A stretch of 21,490 nucleotides of DNA from Dehalococcoidia bacterium (GCA_030605665.1 JAUWHW010000042.1:1-21490), one strand, 5' to 3'. Counted from the stretch's first letter, positions 7,861 through 14,510 are shown. The notes: generated from the letters alone by a model not told the origin. Made by a program: numbers and translations.

Positions 7861-9114
7861 ATGGGTAAGACTTTAGCCGAAAAAATTTTAACTGCCAAAT
7901 CAAAAACCGACGCCAAAGCCGGGGATATTGTTATTGCCAATGTAGATTTAGCTTTTGTCCAGGATACTACTGGACCTTTGACGGTAAGGCAATTCAAAGA
8001 AAGCGGCTTTCGAAAAGTAGCTGAGCCACAGAATGCAGTGATTTTTCTTGACCACGCTGCCCCCAGCCCTGCCAGACAGCTTTCTAATGACCATATACTT
8101 CTGCGTCGCTTTGCCAGAGAAACGGGTTGCTATATTTATGAGGTAGGCGACGGAGTATGCCATCAGTTGATAGCTGAGCGCTTCTCTAAGCCAGGGGATA
8201 TAATTGTTGGCGCTGACTCTCATACTGTCACTGCTGGTGCTTTAGGTGCTTTCGCTACTGGTATGGGTTCCAGCGATGTAGCAGTGGTTTTAGCCTTAGG
8301 TAAGACTTGGTTTCGCGTACCTGAAACTTTTTTCATCAATCTCAAAGGCATGTTTCCTAAAGGGGTTTATGCTAAGGACTTGATTTTATATCTCATAGGC
8401 CAAATGGGAGCTGATGGCGCTACCTATAAAGCTTTAGAATTTGGTGGTGAAGCTTTAGCCCATATTGCTATGTCGCAGCGGCTCACTATAGCTAACATGG
8501 CTGTGGAAGCCGGGGCTAAAGTTGGTTTATTCCCCGGTGATGGGGGCACTCAAGGATTCTTGACTGCTCAAGGCCGCAGCGATAGCTACAGGTCACTTTA
8601 TCCTGATGCCGATGCGGATTATGAACGAGTCATATCTTTAAATATCGCTGAGCTTGAGCCGATGCTCTCCTTTCCTCATACTGTGGATAATGTTTCCCCG
8701 GTTAGTAAGGCAAAAGGGGTCAAAATCCAACAGGTATTCATCGGAACTTGTACCAATGGACGTCTTGAGGATTTAGCTATAGCTGCCAGCATTCTACAAG
8801 GCAAGAGGAGATTTCCTGATACCAGATTGCTTGTAGCACCAGCTTCGCGGCAGGTGCTTACTCAAGCCATAGATAATGGTTATATTCGGAGTCTAATTGA
8901 AGCTGGAGCAACTATTCTGCCTCCGGGTTGTGCTGCCTGTCTTGGTCTTCATCAGGGAGTATTGGGCGATGGCGAAGTTTGCCTTTCCACTGCCAACCGC
9001 AACTTTAAGGGGAGGATGGGTAATCCTGAAGCTATGATATACTTAGCTAGTCCAGCTACGGCTGCTGCTTCAGCTATAAGGGGTGAGATTGCTGACCCCA
9101 GGGAGGCTATGTAA
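7861..9114 (+). CDS. aconitase/homoaconitase/IPM isomerase family, large subunit
   Basis: The 417-residue protein is a short, LeuC-type two-subunit aconitase-family large subunit. The [4Fe-4S] ligands are visible as C297 (GTCTNGRLEDL) and C357/C360 (GCAACLG). The segment VGADSHTVTAGALGAFATGMGSSDVA is the conserved substrate and cluster region, and FLDHAAPSP the N-terminal active-site segment. Members dehydrate and rehydrate isopropylmalate, homocitrate, citrate or related acids. Because the next enzyme gene after the small subunit is an isocitrate dehydrogenase, and no leuA or leuB is here, I favour an aconitase-like role; leucine synthesis remains possible. There is no clear ribosome site, so translation is probably coupled to the 5S gene 4 bases upstream. 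Confidence 0.9.
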   Translation: MGKTLAEKILTAKSKTDAKAGDIVIANVDLAFVQDTTGPLTVRQFKESGFRKVAEPQNAVIFLDHAAPSPARQLSNDHILLRRFARETGCYIYEVGDGVCHQLIAERFSKPGDIIVGADSHTVTAGALGAFATGMGSSDVAVVLALGKTWFRVPETFFINLKGMFPKGVYAKDLILYLIGQMGADGATYKALEFGGEALAHIAMSQRLTIANMAVEAGAKVGLFPGDGGTQGFLTAQGRSDSYRSLYPDADADYERVISLNIAELEPMLSFPHTVDNVSPVSKAKGVKIQQVFIGTCTNGRLEDLAIAASILQGKRRFPDTRLLVAPASRQVLTQAIDNGYIRSLIEAGATILPPGCAACLGLHQGVLGDGEVCLSTANRNFKGRMGNPEAMIYLASPATAAASAIRGEIADPREAM

Positions 9115-9225
9115 AAGGAAAAATGCAAAAGGCAAAAATACGGAGCAAAAATTAAAAATGAAATCTTTTTGCACTTTGATTTGTCATTTTGATTTTTTAT
9201 CTTTAACTTTTAATTTTCGGGAAGG
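9115..9225 (+). repeat. AT-rich imperfect palindrome between the dehydratase subunits
   Basis: The large and small subunits are separated by about 110 AT-rich bases that can fold back on themselves. For example AAAATTAAAA near 9153 is the exact complement of TTTTAATTTT near 9210, with further AT-rich matches inside. It resembles a MITE-like or REP-like insertion in an operon that is otherwise tight. Low complexity makes any alignment uncertain. Confidence 0.35.
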
Positions 9226-9231
9226 GTGAAG

Positions 9232-9744
9232 ATGTCTGACATAACACTCAAAGGCAAAGCTATTAAATTAGGTGATAATATTTCCACAGACCTTATCACT
9301 CCTGGCAGGTTTGCCCATTTAAGAAGCAATTTACCTGAGCTTGCCAAGCATGTCTTGGAAGATGCGGACCCTACATTTGTCTCCAGAGTAAAATCAGGTG
9401 ACTTTCTAGTGGCTGGCAAAAACTTTGGATTAGGCTCGAGCCGAGAGCATGCTCCTGTAGTGATCAAAATGGCGGGGATAAGCGCTATCTTAGCTAGGTC
9501 GGTGGCTCGCATTTTCTTTAGAAATGCCATAAATCAAGGAATGCCTGTGTTGCTGTGTGACACTGATAAAATCAGTGATGGTGATGAACTGGAGATAGAT
9601 TTAGCTTGTGGCATGGTTACCAACTTGACTTCTGGAGCCAAATTGAGCTGTGGCAAGGTACCACCACTAATGTCTGCTATTCTCGAAGAGGGTGGACTTA
9701 TTCCCTATATACAAAAGCATAAGGATTTTGTCAGTGAGAGCTAA
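9232..9744 (+). CDS. aconitase/homoaconitase/IPM isomerase family, small subunit
   Basis: The 170-residue protein is the swivel-domain partner of the large subunit upstream. It begins with GKAIKLGDNISTDLITPGRF and contains the family hallmark FGLGSSREHAPVVIKMAGI. The specificity loop reads HLRSN (L30-R31-S32). In archaeal homoaconitase the equivalent loop is YLRT, whose arginine holds the extra carboxylate, while isopropylmalate enzymes usually have YLV followed by a tyrosine or methionine. An arginine here therefore points to a tricarboxylic substrate, in line with a downstream isocitrate dehydrogenase. The ATG at 9232 sits 6 bases after GAAGG; a GTG at 9226 would add two residues but overlaps that site. 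Confidence 0.9.
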   Translation: MSDITLKGKAIKLGDNISTDLITPGRFAHLRSNLPELAKHVLEDADPTFVSRVKSGDFLVAGKNFGLGSSREHAPVVIKMAGISAILARSVARIFFRNAINQGMPVLLCDTDKISDGDELEIDLACGMVTNLTSGAKLSCGKVPPLMSAILEEGGLIPYIQKHKDFVSES

Positions 9745-9751
9745 ATTTCCT

Positions 9752-9840
9752 CTCCCCCCGGTAAAAATGTCATTGCGAGGAGCGAATGCAACGAGGCAAT
9801 CTCCTCTCCCTTGATGGGAGAGGATTAAGGTGAGGGTGAT
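9752..9840 (+). repeat. REP-like element ('ggtaaaaatgtcattgcgagg' family)
   Basis: The 23 bases at 9760-9782 recur exactly, inverted, at 17733-17755; similarity continues into the preceding CCTCTCCCC. The element goes on with CGAATGCAACGAGGCAATCT and a perfect hairpin, TCCTCTCCC (9802-9810) against GGGAGAGGA (9816-9824). It lies in the gap before the isocitrate dehydrogenase gene. There is no T tract, so it is not a standard terminator. Confidence 0.75.
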
Positions 9841-9878
9841 GAACAAAGTGGTTCAGTCGCAGGTTTATGAGGATTATT

Positions 9879-10970
9879 ATGAAGCATAAAGTGACTTTCA
9901 TTCCTGGCGATGGTATAGGTCCTGAAGTATCTAAGGCAACCCAGAGGGCATTAGAAGCTACGGGAGTACAGTTTCAGTGGGATACTGCCATCATAGGAGG
10001 CCAGGCTCTAGACATGTTTGGCACACCTTTTCCTGAGAGTGCCTTGGAATCCATAAAGAGGAATAAGGTTGCTCTTAAGGGACCGGTGACCACTCCCATA
10101 GGTGGCGGCTTTAGAAGCGTTAACGTAACCTTGCGCCAGAAATTAGACCTTTATGCCGGTCTCCGTCCCTATAAAGCCTATTCTGGCATTCATACCCCCT
10201 ACGAAAGTGTAGATATAGTCGTAGTCAGGGAGAACACTGAAGGCCTTTATTCAGGCATTGAATTTGCCAAGGATGGCTCAGGGACTGCGAAATTCTTGGA
10301 ATTCGTTGCCCAAGCTACTGGAGAGAAGATAAAGAAGGATTCTGCAGTAAGCCTAAAAGTGATATCACAAACAGCGAGCAGGCGAATTGTCAAGTTTGCT
10401 TTTGAATATGCCAGGCAAAATGGCAGGAAGAAAGTAACGGTGTTTCATAAGGCTAACATACTTAAATTTTCTGATGGGCTTTTCCTGGATACCGCCCGTG
10501 AAGTAGCCAGGGAATACCTTGATATAGAGTTTACAGATGTAGTCATAGATGCAGCGTGTATGCAGCTAGTAAGAAAGCCGGAGCAATTTGATGTCCTTGT
10601 CTTGCCTAATTTCTATGGAGACTTTATTTCTGACTTGTGTGCTGGACTAGTTGGCGGCTTAGGAGTAGCTCCAGGAGCCAGTATAGGGGACGATATAGCT
10701 ATTTTTGAGCCTGCTCATGGAAGTGCTCCTAAGTATGCTGGGAAAAACAAGGTTAACCCTATGGCAATGATGCTCTCCGGCGTAATGATGCTTCGCTATT
10801 TAGGAGAAAAGGATAGTGCTGAGAGACTAGAAAAGGCAATAGCTGAAGTCATCGCTGAAGGCAAGAATGTTACTTACGACTTGAAGCTTGACCCTCAAGA
10901 TAATACTGCTGTAGGCACCAGCCAGGTAGCTGATGCAGTAATAGAGAAGCTGAAGGAAGCTAGGAAGTAA
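9879..10970 (+). CDS. isocitrate dehydrogenase (isocitrate/isopropylmalate dehydrogenase family)
   Basis: The 363-residue protein begins MKHKVTFIPGDGIGPEV, the family N-terminus. GGGFRSVNVTLRQKLDLYAGLRP carries the isocitrate-binding S80, N82 and R86, which isopropylmalate dehydrogenases lack. VVRENTEGLYSGIE and the metal-binding DVLVLPNFYGDFISDL follow. Length and the SVNVTLRQ motif resemble the NAD-linked IDH3 type. Yet HGSAPKYAGKNKV has the Lys-Tyr and Val that favour NADP in E. coli IDH, and VTYD supplies the tyrosine; the last NADP determinant (Arg395 in E. coli) is absent. It oxidises isocitrate to 2-oxoglutarate and CO2. The ATG at 9879 has GAGGA 5 bases upstream; an ATG at 9867 is an alternative. 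Its 3' end is repeated twice downstream. Confidence 0.9.
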   Translation: MKHKVTFIPGDGIGPEVSKATQRALEATGVQFQWDTAIIGGQALDMFGTPFPESALESIKRNKVALKGPVTTPIGGGFRSVNVTLRQKLDLYAGLRPYKAYSGIHTPYESVDIVVVRENTEGLYSGIEFAKDGSGTAKFLEFVAQATGEKIKKDSAVSLKVISQTASRRIVKFAFEYARQNGRKKVTVFHKANILKFSDGLFLDTAREVAREYLDIEFTDVVIDAACMQLVRKPEQFDVLVLPNFYGDFISDLCAGLVGGLGVAPGASIGDDIAIFEPAHGSAPKYAGKNKVNPMAMMLSGVMMLRYLGEKDSAERLEKAIAEVIAEGKNVTYDLKLDPQDNTAVGTSQVADAVIEKLKEARK

Positions 10971-10979
10971 TCTCATATT

Positions 10980-11579
10980 ATGGAAAATCTTATTCTGTTT
11001 AAAATTGCCCAGTTTATCATTCTCCTTACCTTTGTTGTTTTTATTTCTGACCTTAGAAAGAAGAGGAGAATGACCCCTCTAATAAATGGTAAATTAACCC
11101 TTGCTATGAAGCTTTGTTATCCTATCCTATTTTGTATTTACGGATTTGTAATCGTCACCCTGGAATTGCTTTTGTTTTTGGACTTCGTTGCCCTTGCGGT
11201 GACCTCTCTTGGTACGCTTCTTGTGGTGAAAGCGAAAATAGACCTCGGAAGATATCACACTTGGGCGGGATATCACTTTAGGGCGACGAAGCTTGTAACA
11301 GAGGGAGTTTATGCCTTCCTCAGGCATCCCATTTACACAGGCGTTTATGTCTTCATTCTCGGAGGGCTTTCAACTGGAATCCTTCACGCGCCTTGGTTTT
11401 TGACCAATATCGGGCCAGCAGCTTTGGTTTATATGGTGGCCTTGGTTTATATAATGGCCTTGCTTCCTATAGTCGCTTCACAGGAAACTAAGCTTTTGGC
11501 ACAAGAGTTTGGAGACGAATTCTTAAAATATCAAGAGCAAGTTCATGCCTTTTTGCCCCTGCGAAAGTTTAAAGGATGA
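10980..11579 (+). CDS. isoprenylcysteine carboxyl methyltransferase (ICMT) family membrane protein
   Basis: The 199-residue protein has four or five hydrophobic helices and the ICMT/PEMT-type C-terminal core. GYHFRATKLVTEGVYAFLRH followed by PIYTGVYVF binds the SAM cofactor region, and a late acidic segment ends in EQVHAFLPL. Bacterial members are integral membrane methyltransferases acting on lipids, quinones or small thiols; the substrate is unknown. It starts 9 bases after the isocitrate dehydrogenase stop with no good ribosome site, so translation may be coupled. Its first 33 codons are repeated in diverged form at 12682. It lies between the first and second copies of the isocitrate dehydrogenase 3' end and may be an acquired gene rather than part of the metabolic operon. 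Confidence 0.82.
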   Translation: MENLILFKIAQFIILLTFVVFISDLRKKRRMTPLINGKLTLAMKLCYPILFCIYGFVIVTLELLLFLDFVALAVTSLGTLLVVKAKIDLGRYHTWAGYHFRATKLVTEGVYAFLRHPIYTGVYVFILGGLSTGILHAPWFLTNIGPAALVYMVALVYIMALLPIVASQETKLLAQEFGDEFLKYQEQVHAFLPLRKFKG

Positions 11580-11618
11580 ACGCTCAAATTGGCAGAAAAC
11601 AACACAAACGGGGAAAAG

Positions 11619-11688
11619 TTACTGTGGGTACCAGCCAGGTAGCCGATGCAGTGATAGGAGAGCTGAAGGAAGCTAGGAAGTAATCTCA
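11619..11688 (+). pseudogene. second copy of the isocitrate dehydrogenase 3' end
   Basis: This stretch aligns with 10906-10975 at a constant offset of 713 bases and encodes TVGTSQVADAVIGELKEARK followed by TAA and TCTCA, as in the intact gene. Most base changes are silent (gct/gcc, gta/gtg, ggc/ggt), so the copy diverged while it was still coding, probably in another genome, and is not a recent internal duplication. There is no start and no remaining upstream part. Confidence 0.9.
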
Positions 11689-11808
11689 ACCAGAGAGCAA
11701 GTTGGACTAGGCGAATTCAGAGTTTGTCTATATGGATGCATATACAATTGGCTTCAGGGTACAAATTTATAAAAGTTTATAAAGGAGGCATGATATATAG
11801 AGTGTGCT

Positions 11809-12441
11809 ATGGAGCAGGTTGAAGTGGATAGAATTTATAGAAATATGCCTCTGGAAGAAATTCCTTGGAATATTGAGACTCCTCCAGACACTTTAGTTGA
11901 GTTGGTCGAGAGTGGAAAAGTGAAACCCTGCAGAGCTATTGATTTGGGTTGTGGTGTTGGCAATTATGCTACTTATCTTGCCAATATGGGATTTGATGTT
12001 ACAGGAGTTGATATTTCCCCATCGGCTATAAAGACTGCCAAAGAAAATGCAGAGAAGAGAGGAGTTAAGTGCAAATTTCTCGTCGCAGATGTTCTCGGTG
12101 TTTTGGATGAAGTTAGGGAAACCTTTGACTTTGCTTATGACTGGCAGTTGTTGTATCATATATTCCCGGAGAAAAGGAAGAAATACGTTGAAAATGTCTA
12201 TAGAATACTTAATCCGAGAGGGAAGTATCTTTCTGTTTGTTTCAACGAGAAGGATTCTCTGTTTGGCGGCTCAGGAAAGCACAGAGAAACTTCTCTGGGC
12301 ACTATTTTGTATTTTTCCTCTGAAGATGAGCTTAGAGAGCTTTTTGAGCTGTCCTTCAACATAAAAGAATTAAAAACAATAGAAATCAGTGGCAAATTTG
12401 GGTCTCATCTTGCAAACTATGCTTTTATGGCAAGAAAATGA
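11809..12441 (+). CDS. class I SAM-dependent methyltransferase
   Basis: The 210-residue protein has the Rossmann methyltransferase motifs in order: motif I AIDLGCGVGNYATYL (about residues 43-57) for SAM binding, GVDISPSAIKTAKENA with the acidic motif II residue, CKFLVADVL (motif III), DFAYDWQLLYHI (motif IV region) and VYRILNPRGKYLSVCF (motif V/VI). It resembles the Methyltransf_25/TehB-like group acting on small molecules; the substrate is unknown. The AGGAGG at 11784-11789 is about 20 bases before the ATG at 11809, with an in-frame stop between and no better start, so initiation is unusual. An attC-like palindrome lies 85 bases after the stop, giving the outline of a gene cassette. Confidence 0.88.
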   Translation: MEQVEVDRIYRNMPLEEIPWNIETPPDTLVELVESGKVKPCRAIDLGCGVGNYATYLANMGFDVTGVDISPSAIKTAKENAEKRGVKCKFLVADVLGVLDEVRETFDFAYDWQLLYHIFPEKRKKYVENVYRILNPRGKYLSVCFNEKDSLFGGSGKHRETSLGTILYFSSEDELRELFELSFNIKELKTIEISGKFGSHLANYAFMARK

Positions 12442-12526
12442 AAATAACCAAACAACTGTTGGAATTTTATCGGAGTTTGTGTGGTAGTACCCCTTCCTTG
12501 ACTATATTCACTACGTTCGCTGCATA

Positions 12527-12603
12527 TAACAGCGGATATACAGCTTCGCTGTGCTACATCCAAATTCCCTTCGGCAACTTCTTTTACAGCGAAGATGTTA
12601 GGC
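12527..12603 (+). other. attC-like imperfect palindrome (possible cassette recombination site)
   Basis: TAACA (12527-12531) pairs with TGTTA (12596-12600), and TTCGCTGT (12545-12552) pairs exactly with ACAGCGAA (12586-12593). The left arm has a 13-base bulge and the centre is unpaired. The right end reads GTTAGGC, which fits the integron core GTTRRRY; the left end (ATATAAC) fits RYYYAAC only partly. It lies downstream of a single gene in an accessory region. No integron integrase is present, so this is a structural resemblance only. Confidence 0.4.
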
Positions 12604-12681
12604 CACATTAGGCTTCGGAGCGGTGGGAGCAGTTAAAAGACAATGAAGAGAAGAAAAGATTGGTAGGAGGGCATAGGTATC

Positions 12682-12978
12682 ATGGAAGGCCTTATTCTGT
12701 TTAAGATTGCCCAATTTATCATTCTCTTTACCTCTGTTGCCTTTGTTTCTGACCTTAGAAAGAAGGGAGTGACCCCTCGGATATGGTATTTATTGAGGTA
12801 AGCCCAAAGGAGACAGAGCCCCTGGCTGAACCTTGGAGTGCCTGTAATACTCTTAAATCAGCAGTGCGTGGTTCAGCTAATAAACATGCTTACAATAGGG
12901 GTTGCAGTGGCTCCATTCTATTGTTATGATGGGCGAGGAGAAGGTCGGCAGATTCTGTTATGGAGGAAAAATAGTTGA
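12682..12978 (+). pseudogene. broken second copy of the ICMT-family gene
   Basis: Codons 1-33 read MEGLILFKIAQFIILFTSVA then FVSDLRKKGVTP, clearly the counterpart of MENLILFKIAQFIILLTFVV at 10980. After VTPRIWYLLR there is a TAA at 12799. The same frame then stays open to 12976 and reads LNLGVPVILL and LINMLTIGVAVAPFY, hydrophobic but not obviously similar to the intact protein. A ribosome site (TAGGAGGG) remains upstream. It is probably a decayed gene, although a 39-residue peptide could still be made. Confidence 0.7.
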
Positions 12979-13012
12979 ACGTGGCAAAGTGGGAATATGG
13001 AGTATCTCTTAG

Positions 13013-13399
13013 ATGAAGAGAAAGCTAGTTTGCATCCCTCCACTACTAACTGCTGGTATTATTCTTGGCTATCTGTTCTTTGCGGGCTGGCTTCTAGGTT
13101 TGCTGCTAACCAAATACATGGCCGGTAAAACAAGTGGAAAACCGGGTAGAATAAAATCGATTGTCATTCCTTTTGGAAATTACAAGATTCACTTTCATCA
13201 TTGGCTTATCTCTTCAGGGATAATAATTCTTAGTCTGATAATAAACGTCCGCTTTTTGGCTTCGGCAATATCCTATGGAGTTTTAAGTGGCTCAGTTTTC
13301 CAGGGTATTTACTATTACAGTGATTGGCATAGAATCCTGATTACCAGGAGACATCAAAATATTGAGAATATAATTGACCGCTTCAAGTCTAAGAAATAA
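13013..13399 (+). CDS. hypothetical membrane protein with HFHHW motif
   Basis: The 128-residue protein has a likely membrane helix at about residues 8-33, a second at about 64-82 and a weaker third around 84-100. A basic loop separates the first two and is followed by YKIHFHHWLISSGI. The clustered histidines at the membrane edge could bind metal or haem, but I know of no family assignment and do not claim one. The C-terminus is basic (HRILITRRHQNIENIIDRFKSKK) and probably cytosolic. A weak GGAG lies 10 bases before the ATG. It sits alone in the accessory region between a broken ICMT copy and a truncated MGMT-like gene, whose end it overlaps by 11 bases, so it may have come in with an insertion. 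Confidence 0.65.
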   Translation: MKRKLVCIPPLLTAGIILGYLFFAGWLLGLLLTKYMAGKTSGKPGRIKSIVIPFGNYKIHFHHWLISSGIIILSLIINVRFLASAISYGVLSGSVFQGIYYYSDWHRILITRRHQNIENIIDRFKSKK

Positions 13400-13589
13400 A
13401 AGGGAGGCAAAGAGCACAACTGGGGACTTTCCTCATAATTTCATCTACTTCTTTTGGTGCTGGAATAACAACCGTGCCTGCTCCCCATCTTTTACTCATC
13501 TTATCCGTAATTTCTTCTACTTTCGGCAGACCTTTACTATCCGCCAACTTCTCCTGCCAGGATCTACGTGGCTTAGATTTATTGCTCAT
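13389..13589 (-). pseudogene. N-terminal fragment of an MGMT-like (Ada DNA-binding domain) family gene
   Basis: The frame reads MSNKSKPRRSWQEKLADSKG, LPKVEEITDKMSKRWGAGTV and VIPAPKEVDEIMRKVP. I recognise this as the start of a conserved family of about 160 residues related to the DNA-binding domain of O6-methylguanine methyltransferases. After MRKVP the family would continue with its core, but here it runs into SCALCLPFIS and a stop, so the functional domain is missing. A good GGAGGT precedes the ATG. The break is next to the end of the membrane protein gene on the other strand and probably marks an insertion or deletion point. Confidence 0.65.
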
Positions 13590-13622
13590 CTTTTTACCTC
13601 CACACTCATAATTAGATTAAGG

Positions 13623-13669
13623 CAGTTGTGAAACGCTAGATTGGAGCTAAAGAATGCTAGCAAGTAATC
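13623..13669 (+). pseudogene. third, degraded copy of the isocitrate dehydrogenase 3' end
   Basis: The last 26 bases (13644-13669) agree with the second copy at 22 positions. In frame they read ELKNASK followed by TAA-TC, against ELKEARK-TAA-TC. Upstream, cag ttg tga aac gct matches the QVADA codons loosely and contains a stop. It is shorter and more decayed than the copy at 11619. Confidence 0.6.
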
Positions 13670-13962
13670 GAATAAAAATCCAAATAGCTGGTCATTGTTT
13701 CAAACATTGCTCTTCAGTGCTGAATATGTGTGACTGTGAGAACTCGCCGCTGGCCTCTACTAAAGCTGTGGAGGGTGAGCTACACAATTTGGACAATTGT
13801 GCAATAAGGTAACAAAACAAGCATCTGTTTAATCGGACAGAAAAAAGAGGATAGCATTATCCTTAGCTAGTGGCGCTATATTGAATTTAGGATTGCAATT
13901 ATCCCATCGTCTATTGCCATTTCCATGTCTTAGCATTAATGTATTAGTTCGGGCAATGAGCT
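13670..13962. other. non-coding stretch with one small inverted repeat
   Basis: I find no gene here. The only clear structure is CACAATT-TGGAC-AATTGTG (13783-13801), a perfect 7-base inverted repeat with a 5-base spacer that could be an operator or could be chance. The stretch separates the third isocitrate dehydrogenase remnant from the three-gene ATPase island. Confidence 0.4.
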
Positions 13963-13973
13963 AATATAAGGTT
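13963..13973 (+). repeat. left 11-bp direct repeat flanking the ATPase island
   Basis: AATATAAGGTT here occurs again in the same orientation at 17042-17052. The two copies bracket exactly the three-gene minus-strand island and may be a target-site duplication or the core of an attachment site. Confidence 0.5.
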
Positions 13974-13976
13974 CTA

Positions 13977-14510
13977 TTACAGCGATCTTCCCTCTTTTGC
14001 CCGGCGAGCCAAGAAATCAAAAGAGAAAGACGGGAGTCGCGTACAGTGGTTAATGAGTAGTTCTACGAATTCAGCAGTCCATCGCTCTGAAGCTTCTGTG
14101 TCGGCTAAGGCTTGAAGGATCGCTGGCGAGGACGGCTTTCCATGGCGCCGGCGAAGTCGCTCATACTCAACAAGGAGCCAGCGAGGATACGGACCGCACA
14201 GTGCGACGGCAAAATATCCTTTATCAGCCAAGCTATGTGGTGCTATGGCGTCTAGATCCTCTTCTGTAGGTGACCGGGCACGGGATCCGTGCATATCTGC
14301 CTCAACCTCTATACGCACGAGGCCTCTTTCAATCTCTGCCACGATGTCAGGATGGCCTTGGCTGTTTATCTGCAACACCCGGGCTCCAAGCCGCAATAGA
14401 ACGTGGGCAGCCAGCCCCTGAATACGAAAACCGAGCTCACTAGGCCCTATAGCCCCCTTTAACTTTTCTAAGCACTTGCCTGCCTCCCAGTGTCTAGTGT
14501 CCTCCACCAT
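13977..14510 (-). CDS. putative nuclease, PD-(D/E)XK-like with ExE variant
   Basis: The 177-residue protein is not one I can place in a named family. Its first half looks like a restriction-endonuclease fold: a helix with E25 (PSELGFRIQGLAAHVLLRLG), a strand (RVLQIN), then GHPDIVAE with D55 after the usual G-x-P, and a strand VRIEVEAD with E68 and E70. In most of these nucleases the last residue would be lysine; here it is glutamate, as in BamHI (Asp, Glu-x-Glu). The second half (YFAVALCGPYPRWLLVEYERLRRRHG onward) is helical and basic. The ATG overlaps the end of the ATPase gene by 17 bases, so the two are co-translated; GGAG precedes it. The nuclease role is an inference. Confidence 0.6.
   Translation of the reverse strand: MVEDTRHWEAGKCLEKLKGAIGPSELGFRIQGLAAHVLLRLGARVLQINSQGHPDIVAEIERGLVRIEVEADMHGSRARSPTEEDLDAIAPHSLADKGYFAVALCGPYPRWLLVEYERLRRRHGKPSSPAILQALADTEASERWTAEFVELLINHCTRLPSFSFDFLARRAKEGRSL

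Noticed and set aside
12929..13012. 27-codon frame ending directly at the start of the membrane protein gene
   Set aside because: Very short, no family resemblance, overlaps the decayed ICMT frame; too little to call a gene.
12501..13012. CRISPR array or long tandem repeats in the accessory region
   Set aside because: Repeated pieces are single diverged gene fragments; there is no regular repeat-spacer pattern here or elsewhere in the window.
13374..13631. 85-codon plus-strand frame after the membrane protein gene
   Set aside because: It is the antisense of the recognisable MGMT-like fragment and has no ribosome site.
13783..13801. inverted repeat CACAATT-TGGAC-AATTGTG as an operator
   Set aside because: It lies far from any predicted promoter in this window; noted in the intergenic entry but not claimed as regulatory.
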